The position numbers were made by a program, and so were the translations under genes. Shown here in pieces: positions 8,070 through 15,910 of a DNA stretch of 32,837 bases; the stretch's first letter is position 1; each line of letters starts with the position of its first letter. Source of the DNA: Actinomycetes bacterium. GTDB taxonomy: Bacteria; Actinomycetota; Acidimicrobiia; Acidimicrobiales; Acidimicrobiaceae. Under the pieces are notes generated by a model. That model saw only the letters and a list, made by a program, of their open reading frames with translations. It was not told where the DNA came from and did not search any database. Location: the NCBI GenBank assembly GCA_021786375.1, contig JAJYNL010000100.1, positions 1 through 32,837 of the forward strand, given 5' to 3'.

Positions 8070-8947
8070 GTTCCTCTGAGGAGGGCGCCCTCCATCAGTC
8101 GTGGGCCTGGCCCACCGGCGCCACACGTGTCGCAGCGGTCATCGGTGATCCGGTGTCGCATTCCCTTTCACCGGTCCTGCACAACGCGGCAATTCGAAGG
8201 CTGGGGCTGGACCTGGTGGTGGTGGCCCTCAGGACCACCAAGCCCGGCATCGGCACCGCCATCGCGGCCGCGCGTGAATTCGGGCTGGTTGGACTGATGG
8301 TGACCATGCCGCATAAGCAGGCGATCATGGAGCACCTGGATGCGGTCACCGAGCGTGCACAGCGCCTGAAGAGCGTGAATTACGTCTACTGGGAGGGCGA
8401 CAAGCTGGTCGGCGATTCCGTCGATGGTGCTGCACTCGTGGACTCGTTGCGAACCGATTACGAGGTGCAGGTTCGCGGCAAGGCGGTTGCGCTGCTCGGC
8501 TCAGGTGGCGCTGCGCGCTCGATCGCGCTGGCGCTGGCCGATGCCGGAGCCGCAAGCGTGTGCGTGATCTCCCGCAACCTGCAGACGGCGTCGGCTGCTG
8601 CGGACCTGGCAGGATCCCTGGGCTATGTCGGGGTGAGTGCTGATGCGGCTCAGGCCGACGTGGTCATAAACGCGACCCCGGTAGGAATGGCCGGCACCAG
8701 CCTTTCCGGTCTCAGCCCCCTCAGTGTTGACTACTTGCACAAGGGGCAATTCGTCTGTGACATTGTCTACAACCCGCTGGTCACTCCGCTGATGGAGCTC
8801 GCCACGGCCAAGGGTATTTCCTGCGGAAACGGGGTTGGAATGCTGGTGCATGCCGTGGCGACGGCGTTCGAGGCCTGGACCGGGATTCCCGCGCCGCTGG
8901 AGGAGATGCAAGCGGCGGCACGTGCCGAAACATTGCGACGCGTCTGA
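8066..8947 (+). CDS. aroE: Shikimate 5-dehydrogenase (AroE) with unusual substrate-site residues
   Basis: AroE reduces 3-dehydroshikimate to shikimate with NADPH in the pathway to aromatic amino acids. The 293-residue protein shows the shikimate-binding SHSLSP (Ser33, Ser35), the catalytic Lys84 in VTMPHK, Asn105 and Asp120 (positions of E. coli Asn86 and Asp102), and a nucleotide-binding GSGGAARS loop. It differs from consensus at several substrate-pocket positions: NVTxPxK reads MVTMPHK (Met78), AVNT reads SVNY, and GDNTDG reads GDSVDG. It is in the expected place after mltG, overlapping it by four bases, so shikimate dehydrogenase is the best call. A related polyol or quinate activity cannot be excluded. 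It is slightly long at the N terminus. Confidence 0.92.
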   Translation: MSSSEEGALHQSWAWPTGATRVAAVIGDPVSHSLSPVLHNAAIRRLGLDLVVVALRTTKPGIGTAIAAAREFGLVGLMVTMPHKQAIMEHLDAVTERAQRLKSVNYVYWEGDKLVGDSVDGAALVDSLRTDYEVQVRGKAVALLGSGGAARSIALALADAGAASVCVISRNLQTASAAADLAGSLGYVGVSADAAQADVVINATPVGMAGTSLSGLSPLSVDYLHKGQFVCDIVYNPLVTPLMELATAKGISCGNGVGMLVHAVATAFEAWTGIPAPLEEMQAAARAETLRRV

Positions 8948-9070
8948 TTCGTGTAATTTGTCTCTTTTTTCCTGTAAAGTTGCGATACGACGGCAGCGCA
9001 GCTTGTCGCGGATGAGTGGAGCTTTTTCACGAATATCGTTGAAGTTGGGCGCTTTGGAAGACGAAGATGA
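8948..9070 (+). promoter_or_regulatory. aroE-pilB spacer with AT-rich promoter-like tract
   Basis: The spacer contains a locally AT-rich stretch with six T bases (8965-8970) and TAAAGT (8975-8980), which fits the actinobacterial TAnnnT -10 pattern. No good -35 box is seen at the usual distance, so an alternative sigma factor or a false match is possible. GGAAG (9056-9060) is the likely ribosome-binding site for pilB. The T run could also help end the aroE transcript, but no stable hairpin precedes it. Confidence 0.3.
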
Positions 9071-10822
9071 TTGTTGATGACCACAACTGGACCGCCACAA
9101 TCTTCGATTGACCTACACCCGGTGCGGCGGGCCAGTCCTCAGATCGGCTCGGCCCAGGCGTTCTCACCACTTGCCCGTTTTTTGCTCCAGGATGGCGTGG
9201 TTTCCGAGGAAAACCTGCGTAAGGCCTCGGAAGAGCAGCGACGGCGCAACGTTCCGCTCTCTCGCATCCTCATTGAGCGCCGCCTGGTCGACGAGGCCGT
9301 GCTTGGCAAGATGCTCGCCACCCGCCTGGGGCTCGAGTACGTCGATCTAACCAAGATTGCGATAGATCCGGCTGCCGCTTCGCTGGTGCCCCGAGTGCTG
9401 GCGGTCAAACACGAGATGATTCCGATAGGGTTTCGCGACTCCCGTGTGGTAATCGCTGCGGCCGACCCAAATAATGTCCAGGGAATCGACGATTTCCGTG
9501 CGTATTTGCGCAAGGACTTGCTGCTGGTGGTGGCAGCGCGCTCAGCGGTTCTCGGAGCCGTCGAACGGCTGGTCGGCCTTCCCTCGGACAGCTTGGAGGC
9601 GAACGCCAAGGCGGCGTCCGAGCAAAGTGAAACCGAGAGTCAACTCCCTGAGATAAGCGAAGAGGGGCCGATCGTCAAACTGGTGAACGCCACCATCGCC
9701 CAGGCAGTGGCGGACCGTTCCAGCGACATTCACATCGAGCCTGCCGCGGACTCGGTGAAGATCAGGCACCGAATCGACGGAGTCCTCCATAATGTCTCCT
9801 CGATGCCCCGCAACCTGCACGCGGCGATCGTGTCGCGCGTGAAGATCATGGCCGACCTCAACATTGCCGAGCGACGCCTGCCCCAGGACGGCCGTATCTC
9901 CGGCCTCATCTCCGGACGGCAGCTTGATTTGCGTGTCGCGACCCTCCCCACCATCTATGGCGAGAAGGTCGTGCTGCGAATCCTGGAGAGCACCACGGCG
10001 ATGATGGATCTCGAGGAGCTGGGCTTCCTGCCCCAGTCGCTAGCGCGTTACCGCGAGGCGTTCATGAAGCCTTACGGTACCATCCTCGTCACCGGGCCAA
10101 CCGGCTCGGGCAAGTCCACCACCCTGTACGCGACTCTCAACGTTCTCAACTCTTCGTCGAAGAACGTGATCACTGTGGAGGATCCGGTGGAGTACCGGAT
10201 CGCGGGTATCAACCAGCTGCAGGTGAATCCAAAGGCGGGGCTCTCGTTTTCGAGTGCCCTCAAGTCCATTCTCAGATCTGATCCCGACATTGTCATGGTC
10301 GGCGAGATTCGCGACCACGAGACGGCGGGAACGGCTATCGAGCTGGCGCTCACCGGCCACCTGGTCCTCTCCTCGCTGCATACCAACGACGCCCCTTCGA
10401 CCCCTGCCCGGCTGATCGAGATGGGCGTCGAGCCCTATCTGGTATCCAGTGCGCTTGACTGCGTGGTGGCCCAGCGCCTGGCCAGGCGTCTGTGCGACAA
10501 CTGCAAAGTGGCTTACAAGCCGACCGAGGAGGAGCTGGTTGCGGCGCGCTGGGACGACGCGGATTCCGAGTCGCCCAGGGAGCTTTTCAAGGCCGCCGGG
10601 TGCCCGGTCTGCTCCAACACCGGCTATCGCGGGCGCATCGCCATCCACGAGGTGATGAACATCTCGGACGAGATGGAGCGCCTAATCGCGTCCGCCGGCA
10701 AGAGCCACGAAATCCGCCAGCTGGCCCTCGAGGAGGGCATGCTTCCGATGCGTTCGGCTGGCCTCAGCCTGGTGGCGGCCGGCGTCACCTCCATAGACGA
10801 GATACTTCGGGTTATTGCATAG
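9071..10822 (+). CDS. pilB: Type IV pilus assembly ATPase PilB with c-di-GMP-type MshEN domain
   Basis: PilB/GspE-type hexameric ATPase, which powers pilin polymerisation at the inner face of the membrane. The 583-residue protein has an N-terminal MshEN domain (about residues 30-165). It contains RLG, then L-x4-LA-x6-P (in SLVPRVLAVKHEMIP), which matches the published c-di-GMP-binding motif. The ATPase core has Walker A GPTGSGKST (about 341-349), an Asp box around TVEDPVEY, Walker B MVGEIRD, a His box and the C-terminal zinc site CDNC/CPVC followed by GYRGRIAIHEV. The start is TTG 9071 (GGAAG ten bases upstream); TTG 9074 or ATG 9077 are in-frame alternatives. It forms a tight operon with pilT and pilC. 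Confidence 0.95.
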   Translation: MLMTTTGPPQSSIDLHPVRRASPQIGSAQAFSPLARFLLQDGVVSEENLRKASEEQRRRNVPLSRILIERRLVDEAVLGKMLATRLGLEYVDLTKIAIDPAAASLVPRVLAVKHEMIPIGFRDSRVVIAAADPNNVQGIDDFRAYLRKDLLLVVAARSAVLGAVERLVGLPSDSLEANAKAASEQSETESQLPEISEEGPIVKLVNATIAQAVADRSSDIHIEPAADSVKIRHRIDGVLHNVSSMPRNLHAAIVSRVKIMADLNIAERRLPQDGRISGLISGRQLDLRVATLPTIYGEKVVLRILESTTAMMDLEELGFLPQSLARYREAFMKPYGTILVTGPTGSGKSTTLYATLNVLNSSSKNVITVEDPVEYRIAGINQLQVNPKAGLSFSSALKSILRSDPDIVMVGEIRDHETAGTAIELALTGHLVLSSLHTNDAPSTPARLIEMGVEPYLVSSALDCVVAQRLARRLCDNCKVAYKPTEEELVAARWDDADSESPRELFKAAGCPVCSNTGYRGRIAIHEVMNISDEMERLIASAGKSHEIRQLALEEGMLPMRSAGLSLVAAGVTSIDEILRVIA

Positions 10823-10831
10823 GAGCTGCGG

Positions 10832-12463
10832 GTGGAAACAGAGGCGTTGATCGGTTCGCTGGTTCGTTCGGGCAGGGGGGAGGACGGGCAGCTTCGCGGA
10901 GCCATCGGCCACCTCTCCGGCCCGGTCGCGATCGCGAAGGCGCTCTATGGAGAGATCGGGCTTACCGAGGAGGAGGCTACCAAGGAGATGGCCGAATCTT
11001 CCGGAGTGGCATATGCGACCAGCGGTGAGATCCTTTCCTCGGCAATGGTGGAGACGCTTGCCAAGCCGGAGATCTTCGATCAGTACGGTGTGGTGCCCTA
11101 CGACATTCGTGACGGCCGGCTGCGTGCCGCGGCGGTGGATCCCTACCTTCCCGGGCTCGCGCAGAGCTTGGAGCTGGCGCTCGGCTCCGCGGTCGACCTG
11201 GCCCAGGTCTCCCTGGACGGGATGAACTCAGTCGCCATCGCGCTTTTCGGCTCCCAGCCCGCTCAGGCCTTCTTCGAGCGCCAGAACTCCCAGGCCAAGG
11301 CCGAGCGTAGCTCGCAGGCCCCGGGGGGTGACGAGCTGGTTTCCATCGCCCGCCTCGACTCATCGCTGCCCACCGTGGCGGAGCTGCTCGCCATCGTCAA
11401 CGAGAAAGGCGCTTCCGACCTCCACCTGACGGCCGGCTCCAAGCCGACCATCCGCATAGACGGCGTTCTGGTGAAAATCGAGGATGCCCCGGTGCTGGAC
11501 CCGGTGAACATCCGGGAGCTGGTTTACTCAATCCTCACCGATGCACAGCGCGACCGCTTCGAGTCCGCGCGCGAGCTGGATGCCTCCTACGGTATCGCCG
11601 GCCTCGGCCGCTTCAGGGTGAACGTCTTCCGCCAGCGTGGGAGCGTCGGCGCGGTGATGCGCGCGATTCCCGCAAGGATCCAGTCACTGGAATCGCTGGG
11701 GCTTCCCAAGGTGGTGGAGAGCTTCGCCTCGATTCCAAGGGGACTGGTGCTGGTGACCGGGCCGACCGGCTCGGGCAAGTCGACGACGCTCGCATCGATA
11801 ATCGACGTGATCAACTCCACGCGTGACTGCCACATCATGACGGTGGAGGATCCGATCGAATTCCTGCACGGGCACAAGCGCGCCTTGGTCAACCAGCGTG
11901 AGGTGGGTGAGGACACGCTCGGATTCAACGACGCGCTGCGTCACGTTCTCCGCCAGGACCCCGATGTAATCCTGGTCGGCGAGCTTCGTGACATGGAGAC
12001 CATCTCGATGGCGCTGACCGCGGCCGAGACCGGCCATGCGGTCTTCGCCTCGCTGCACACGCAGGATGCTCCCCAGTCCATCGACCGAATGATCGATGTC
12101 TTCCCGGCCCACCAGCAGTCCCAGATCCGCGTGCAGCTTGCCCTCACCATCCAGGGGATCATGACCCAGCAGCTCCTTCCCAAGGCCGGTGGCAAAGGAA
12201 GGGTGGTCGCCGCCGAGGTGCTGGTCGCCACGCCGGCTGTGCGCAATCTGATCCGCGAAGCGAAGGTCCACCAGATCTATTCGGCAATGCAGGCCGGTGG
12301 AGCGTTCGGCATGCAGACCATGGAAGCCGCGTTGGCCGCTCTGGTAAGATCGCGCCAGATCACGCCCGATGTGGCGTCGAGGGCTTCCAGCAATCCGGAG
12401 GAGCTGAGAAGGCTCATCACGAGCACCGCCTCGATGCCCTCGGCAATGCGCAGGGGAGCATGA
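10832..12463 (+). CDS. pilT: PilT-type pilus retraction ATPase with long N-terminal extension
   Basis: PilT depolymerises pilin to retract the pilus. The start is GTG 10832, with AGGAG at 10821-10825. Of the 543 residues, about 185-535 form a normal PilT: PAS-like N-domain beginning with ASDLHL, Walker A GPTGSGKST (about 309-317), TVEDPIEF, LVGELRD, the His box LHTQDAPQS and the PilT hallmark VRNLIREAK. The first 180 residues are extra compared with the usual PilT of about 350. They resemble the T2SSE-N/MshEN domain of PilB (LAKPEIFDQYGVVPY, then RLRAAAVDP), but the c-di-GMP motif is not intact. The gene begins 9 bases after pilB, so motor subunits are made together. Confidence 0.93.
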   Translation: METEALIGSLVRSGRGEDGQLRGAIGHLSGPVAIAKALYGEIGLTEEEATKEMAESSGVAYATSGEILSSAMVETLAKPEIFDQYGVVPYDIRDGRLRAAAVDPYLPGLAQSLELALGSAVDLAQVSLDGMNSVAIALFGSQPAQAFFERQNSQAKAERSSQAPGGDELVSIARLDSSLPTVAELLAIVNEKGASDLHLTAGSKPTIRIDGVLVKIEDAPVLDPVNIRELVYSILTDAQRDRFESARELDASYGIAGLGRFRVNVFRQRGSVGAVMRAIPARIQSLESLGLPKVVESFASIPRGLVLVTGPTGSGKSTTLASIIDVINSTRDCHIMTVEDPIEFLHGHKRALVNQREVGEDTLGFNDALRHVLRQDPDVILVGELRDMETISMALTAAETGHAVFASLHTQDAPQSIDRMIDVFPAHQQSQIRVQLALTIQGIMTQQLLPKAGGKGRVVAAEVLVATPAVRNLIREAKVHQIYSAMQAGGAFGMQTMEAALAALVRSRQITPDVASRASSNPEELRRLITSTASMPSAMRRGA

Positions 12464-12500
12464 AGCGTGTCGCGCCTAGACCGACCGGCAAGGGGTTGCG

Positions 12501-13721
12501 TTGAACACATATGAATATCAGGCCAGAGATCGCAAGACAGGGCGTCCACTCGCCGGTGTCATTGAGGCCGAGACAGAGGTTTCCGTAGTCGAGCGGTTGC
12601 GGGAGATGGGCTACTTGCCCATTTCGGTCAAGGCCAAGCGAACCGGTGGCCTCAATGCCAACATCCGCATTCCAGGAATCACCGATCGGGTCAGTCCCGA
12701 TACCCTAGCGACCTTTTCGCGCCAGTTCGCCACCATGATTTCCGCCGGCCTTCCCTTGGTGCGCGCCTTGGCCATCCTCGCGGGCCAGACCGAGAACGCC
12801 ACCCTGACCAAGGCGGTTACCCGGGTGCGCCAGGATATCGAGCGCGGAAGCTCGCTTTCCCGCTCGCTGGCCGAGCACCCCAAGGTGTTCGACCGCCTTT
12901 ACGTTTCCATGGTGCGCTCGGGCGAGATCGGAGGCGTGCTCGACCAGGTACTGCTCGACCTGGCCTCAACACTGGAGAAGTCCGCCTCCATCAGGCGCAA
13001 GATCCGCTCGGCTATGACCTACCCCGTTGCGGTGCTGATTCTGGTGCTGCTGATCCTCACGGCGATGCTGCTCTTCATCGTGCCCCAATTCAAGGCGATC
13101 TTCGCTTCGCTGGGTGGGACGCTGCCTCTTCCGACGCGGATACTCATCGACGTCTCGAACCTGGTGGTCCATGCCTTCATCTTCGTGGTGATCGGCATTC
13201 TCATCATCGTCTACCTCATCCGCCGCTACCTGCAGACTCCGACCGGAAGGCGATTGCGCGACAACCTTGCGCTTCGCGTGCCGATCTTCGGCAAGATTGT
13301 GCACAAGAGCGCGATTGTGCGCTTCGCCAGCACGCTCGCCTCGCTGATGCGCTCCGGCGTCCCACTGCTGGAGGCGCTCGACATCACCAAGGGCACCACC
13401 AACAACGTGGTCTTCGCCGAGGCCATCGGACAGATGCAGGAGGGGGTCAGGCAGGGTATCTCCCTCGCAACGACCATGGCGAACCACTCGGTCTTTCCGA
13501 ACATGGTCACCCAGATGGTGGCGGTTGGCGAGGAGACCGGTGAGGTCGACAACATGCTCGACAAGGTTGCGGCCTTCTTCAGTGAGCAGGTCGAGGCCAT
13601 GGTTGGAGCGCTTGCCTCTCTGCTCGAGCCGCTGCTTATCGTTGTGTTGGGCAGTGTGGTGGGCTCGATGGTGATCTCGCTCTACCTGCCCATGTTCGAC
13701 GTCATCAAGCTCATTCACTGA
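12501..13721 (+). CDS. pilC: Type IV pilus inner-membrane platform protein PilC (GspF family)
   Basis: PilC is the membrane platform that couples the PilB/PilT motors to pilin movement. The 406-residue protein starts at TTG 12501 with AAGGGG at 12490-12495. It opens with the typical MNTYEYQARD start (Tyr-Tyr-Ala-pattern N terminus). Two GspF domains of about 120 residues follow, each with the FxRQFATMISAGLPLVRAL or FASTLASLMRSGVPLLEAL pattern. Hydrophobic segments lie near residues 170-195 and 215-240, with one at the C terminus. It is the last gene of pilB-pilT-pilC. No pilin, prepilin peptidase or PilMNO gene follows, so these must be elsewhere. Confidence 0.95.
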   Translation: MNTYEYQARDRKTGRPLAGVIEAETEVSVVERLREMGYLPISVKAKRTGGLNANIRIPGITDRVSPDTLATFSRQFATMISAGLPLVRALAILAGQTENATLTKAVTRVRQDIERGSSLSRSLAEHPKVFDRLYVSMVRSGEIGGVLDQVLLDLASTLEKSASIRRKIRSAMTYPVAVLILVLLILTAMLLFIVPQFKAIFASLGGTLPLPTRILIDVSNLVVHAFIFVVIGILIIVYLIRRYLQTPTGRRLRDNLALRVPIFGKIVHKSAIVRFASTLASLMRSGVPLLEALDITKGTTNNVVFAEAIGQMQEGVRQGISLATTMANHSVFPNMVTQMVAVGEETGEVDNMLDKVAAFFSEQVEAMVGALASLLEPLLIVVLGSVVGSMVISLYLPMFDVIKLIH

Positions 13722-13765
13722 GCCTCGCCGGGAAGACCGGACACTGCGCGCCCTAACCCGTGCAC

Positions 13766-13792
13766 GCCCACGGCCGCGTGGCGACCGTGGGC
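13766..13792. terminator. Hairpin between convergent pilC and hsp20
   Basis: GCCCACGG (13766-13773) and CCGTGGGC (13785-13792) are perfect 8-base arms around an 11-base loop, in the 82-base gap between two convergent genes. No long T tract follows on either strand. It is a plausible bidirectional terminator, although termination could need Rho or other factors. Confidence 0.6.
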
Positions 13793-13803
13793 CGGGTATT
13801 TGC

Positions 13804-14268
13804 TTAGCGCAGCTCTATCCTCTTGGAACGGGCGCCCTTCGTCTTGGGAATCTTCACCGTAAGCACGCCCTCGGCAAGTGAGGCGTCGATCTTGTCCACG
13901 TCGAGCTCATCGGGGAGCATCACCTCGTAGCAGAAGCTGCCGACGATTCGCTCATTGCGGCGAAGCACGCCGACGCGGTCACGCTGCTTGCGCTCTCCCC
14001 GCACCGAGAGCCTGCGCCCGGAGACCTCAATCGTCACCTCTTCCTTCTTGACGCCCGGAAGCTCGACCTCGACCAGGTAGTTGTCGTCCGTCTCTTCGAC
14101 GTCGGCCAGTGGCGCAAACCCTTCCATTCCCAAGGGTTCGAACATGCGGCGCCAGGGATCCCACATGTTGGAGAGCTGGTGGGCCATGTGCTCCAGCTCC
14201 GCAAAGGGGTCAGCCCGCACCACTTCGACTGAGTTGTGGTTGTTATGCCTGGTTGCAGGTGTAGCCAT
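13804..14268 (-). CDS. Small heat-shock protein, Hsp20/alpha-crystallin family
   Basis: This ATP-independent chaperone binds unfolding proteins in the cytoplasm. The 154-residue protein has a variable N-terminal arm with Trp and Phe (about 1-50). An alpha-crystallin domain (about 52-145) includes VEVELPGVKKEEV, GRRLSVRGERK and the ending LAEGVLTVKIPK, with the A-x-x-x-G-V-L signature. A short basic tail follows. AGAGGAGGT lies just ahead of ATG 14268, one of the strongest ribosome-binding sites in the window and suited to rapid expression. It is transcribed toward pilC. A promoter with an operator-like inverted repeat lies about 100 bases upstream. Confidence 0.96.
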   Translation of the reverse strand: MATPATRHNNHNSVEVVRADPFAELEHMAHQLSNMWDPWRRMFEPLGMEGFAPLADVEETDDNYLVEVELPGVKKEEVTIEVSGRRLSVRGERKQRDRVGVLRRNERIVGSFCYEVMLPDELDVDKIDASLAEGVLTVKIPKTKGARSKRIELR

Positions 14269-14373
14269 CTCGACCTCCTCTGAACGGTCAGCCGGCCCAT
14301 CAGGTGAGAAGGGCGCCCGGCTGCGTTTGGGGCAGTGCTGGCGCCCGCGTACCTCTACGGCCGGTCGATGTTC

Positions 14374-14403
14374 TTTATAGGTCGAGACGCGACCTCAACC
14401 CAA
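14374..14403 (-). promoter_or_regulatory. hsp20 promoter with operator-like inverted repeat
   Basis: On the minus strand TTGGGT (14398-14403) and TATAAA (14374-14379) are separated by 18 bases. The spacer holds the inverted repeat AGGTCG-AGACG-CGACCT (14379-14395). An operator between -35 and -10 is the usual place for a repressor of a heat-shock gene. The repeat is neither CIRCE nor the HspR HAIR element, so the cognate regulator is unknown. The assignment is by eye. Confidence 0.5.
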
Positions 14404-14491
14404 TAGTCCAACGGGCACCGATCCAGTGCAATCCGTCACAGCTCGCTCGCGTCGCCACTGAACCGGGGTGGGCGAGGGTGGTGGGGGCCCC

Positions 14492-15727
14492 TTAGAAGGC
14501 GGAGACGCCGCTAGGAGTACCCACGCCGGTTATTCCGTTGTAAATGCCGCTCCCGGAGGGAATGCTGTCAGCCGCATTGCAGAGGTAGTTGGCGCAGTTG
14601 CTGGCGTTGGAACCACTGGTGACCGGCGTGAGGCCACCGGTGGTTGTGTAGAGCCGGTTGGCAGCTGTTGTCCCGAGATCGTTGTTGGCCAGGGCGAAAG
14701 TGCTGGCGATGATCGGGGAGGCGACGCTTGTTCCCCCCACCACGATCCAGCCGCTCTGGCCGTAGGTGTCGTACATGGCCACGCCAGTGCTGGGGTTCGC
14801 CACCGCGGAAGTATCGGCCACTTCGCGCATCTTGTTGCATATGGCCGAATTGAACGGCTGCCACCCCGGGTTGGGTTCATAGGCCGAGCACCCGCTCCCA
14901 GCACCACTCCAGGCGGTCTGCGACCAGCCGGTCGAGGTCTTGGTCAAAGTCGTTCCGCCTGCGGCGACCACATCAGGTGAAGCCGCAGGGTACTCCACCC
15001 CGTAGCCGTTGTCGCCGGAGGAGGCCACGAAGGTCACGCCGGGGTGGGTGTAGTACTTGTCGTAGCCGGTCTCAGTGCTGAATTCGGAGCTTCCGTAGCT
15101 GTTGGAGACCACCTGGCCATGCGCGCCGGCGTAGGCGGCGGCCGCCGCCAGGTTCGACATGGAGTTCGACGAGGCCTCCACCACGAGGATCTTGCAGTTC
15201 GGGCAGATGGCGGAGACCATGTCGACGTCGAGATCCTCCTCGGTGCCCCAGCCACTGTTGGCACGCGGCAGCTTGGTGCCTCCGTTCTGGTTGACGATCT
15301 GGAGGCAGCCGTTCTTGGTGGTGCACGACGGCAGGTTGAAGTAGTTGCGGTAGGTGGCGAGGTTGGAGGCGAGATAGGGGTTGGAATAAGCGTCGACGAT
15401 CGCTACCGCGATGCCGGAGCCGCTACCCGCGCTCGCGCTGGCCAGGTCGTACGCCGTCTGGAGGTCGGCGGGGTAGTAGCCGCTTGGTGTGGTCGCGCCG
15501 CCACCAGGGGGTGAAGGCTTGCGGGCATGCTGTCCGTGCCAAGTGCTTGGGTTCAACAAGACCTGGGAAAAGCAGCGCGCGAACCCTGCTTTGACCGGGC
15601 CGCAGACTTTTGCCACTAAAGGCTTTGCCGGCTGGGCGGGGCTGGCGCCGGCGGGTGAGGCGGCAAGGGCCGTCAGAGCGAGGGTGGCCGAGCCGAGAAG
15701 GGCAGGCCAGGAGCGTCGGTGCCGCAT
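14492..15727 (-). CDS. Secreted S53 (sedolisin/kumamolisin-like) serine-carboxyl peptidase, short form
   Basis: S53 enzymes are secreted endopeptidases usually active at acid pH, with a Ser-Glu-Asp site. ATG 15727 was chosen because AGGAG precedes it and it opens a clean signal peptide (basic start, hydrophobic core, cleavage near Ala-Gly-Ala at residues 26-28). The open frame continues 56 codons upstream, but without signal character. In the 411-residue product the catalytic set is Glu163 and Asp167 (EEDLDVDM), Asp239 (SSGDNGYG) and Ser334 (GGTSVASP). The C terminus has a YNGITGVGTP calcium-loop-like ending. Ten Cys residues suggest disulfides. Only about 50 residues separate the signal peptide from the catalytic domain, so the usual long activation prodomain is absent. 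Confidence 0.92.
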   Translation of the reverse strand: MRHRRSWPALLGSATLALTALAASPAGASPAQPAKPLVAKVCGPVKAGFARCFSQVLLNPSTWHGQHARKPSPPGGGATTPSGYYPADLQTAYDLASASAGSGSGIAVAIVDAYSNPYLASNLATYRNYFNLPSCTTKNGCLQIVNQNGGTKLPRANSGWGTEEDLDVDMVSAICPNCKILVVEASSNSMSNLAAAAAYAGAHGQVVSNSYGSSEFSTETGYDKYYTHPGVTFVASSGDNGYGVEYPAASPDVVAAGGTTLTKTSTGWSQTAWSGAGSGCSAYEPNPGWQPFNSAICNKMREVADTSAVANPSTGVAMYDTYGQSGWIVVGGTSVASPIIASTFALANNDLGTTAANRLYTTTGGLTPVTSGSNASNCANYLCNAADSIPSGSGIYNGITGVGTPSGVSAF

Positions 15728-15740
15728 GGGCTTTCTCCTA

Positions 15741-15791
15741 GAAATGGTAGCCGCTATCTCCCCGGTGAGGGGGTTCTGGCGAAATGGTAGC
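15741..15791. repeat. Two 11-base direct repeats upstream of the S53 peptidase gene
   Basis: GAAATGGTAGC occurs at 15741-15751 and again at 15781-15791, exactly 40 bases apart start to start, immediately upstream of the S53 gene. Read on its coding strand each copy is GCTACCATTTC and contains TACCAT, which fits the TAnnnT -10 pattern. They may be tandem promoters or two operator half-sites on the same face of the helix. The match could also be chance. Confidence 0.35.
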
Positions 15792-15910
15792 ACCGCGGCG
15801 GGCGCGCGTGATCGAAAGGGGATGGTGACTTGACACCCGGCATACGCAGCAAAGGCGCGCTCGACTGGCAAGCCTGCGCTCTTTTGGAATTCCAAATCGC
15901 CGGTGTTAGA

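Noticed and set aside
14483-14491. GGGGCCCC palindrome after the S53 stop as a terminator
   Set aside because: It has no loop and no T tract, so a stable terminator hairpin is not supported.
15728-15895. Longer N terminus of the S53 peptidase from the upstream ATG at 15895
   Set aside because: It would bury the signal peptide 56 residues inside the protein, while ATG 15727 has AGGAG and a clean signal sequence.
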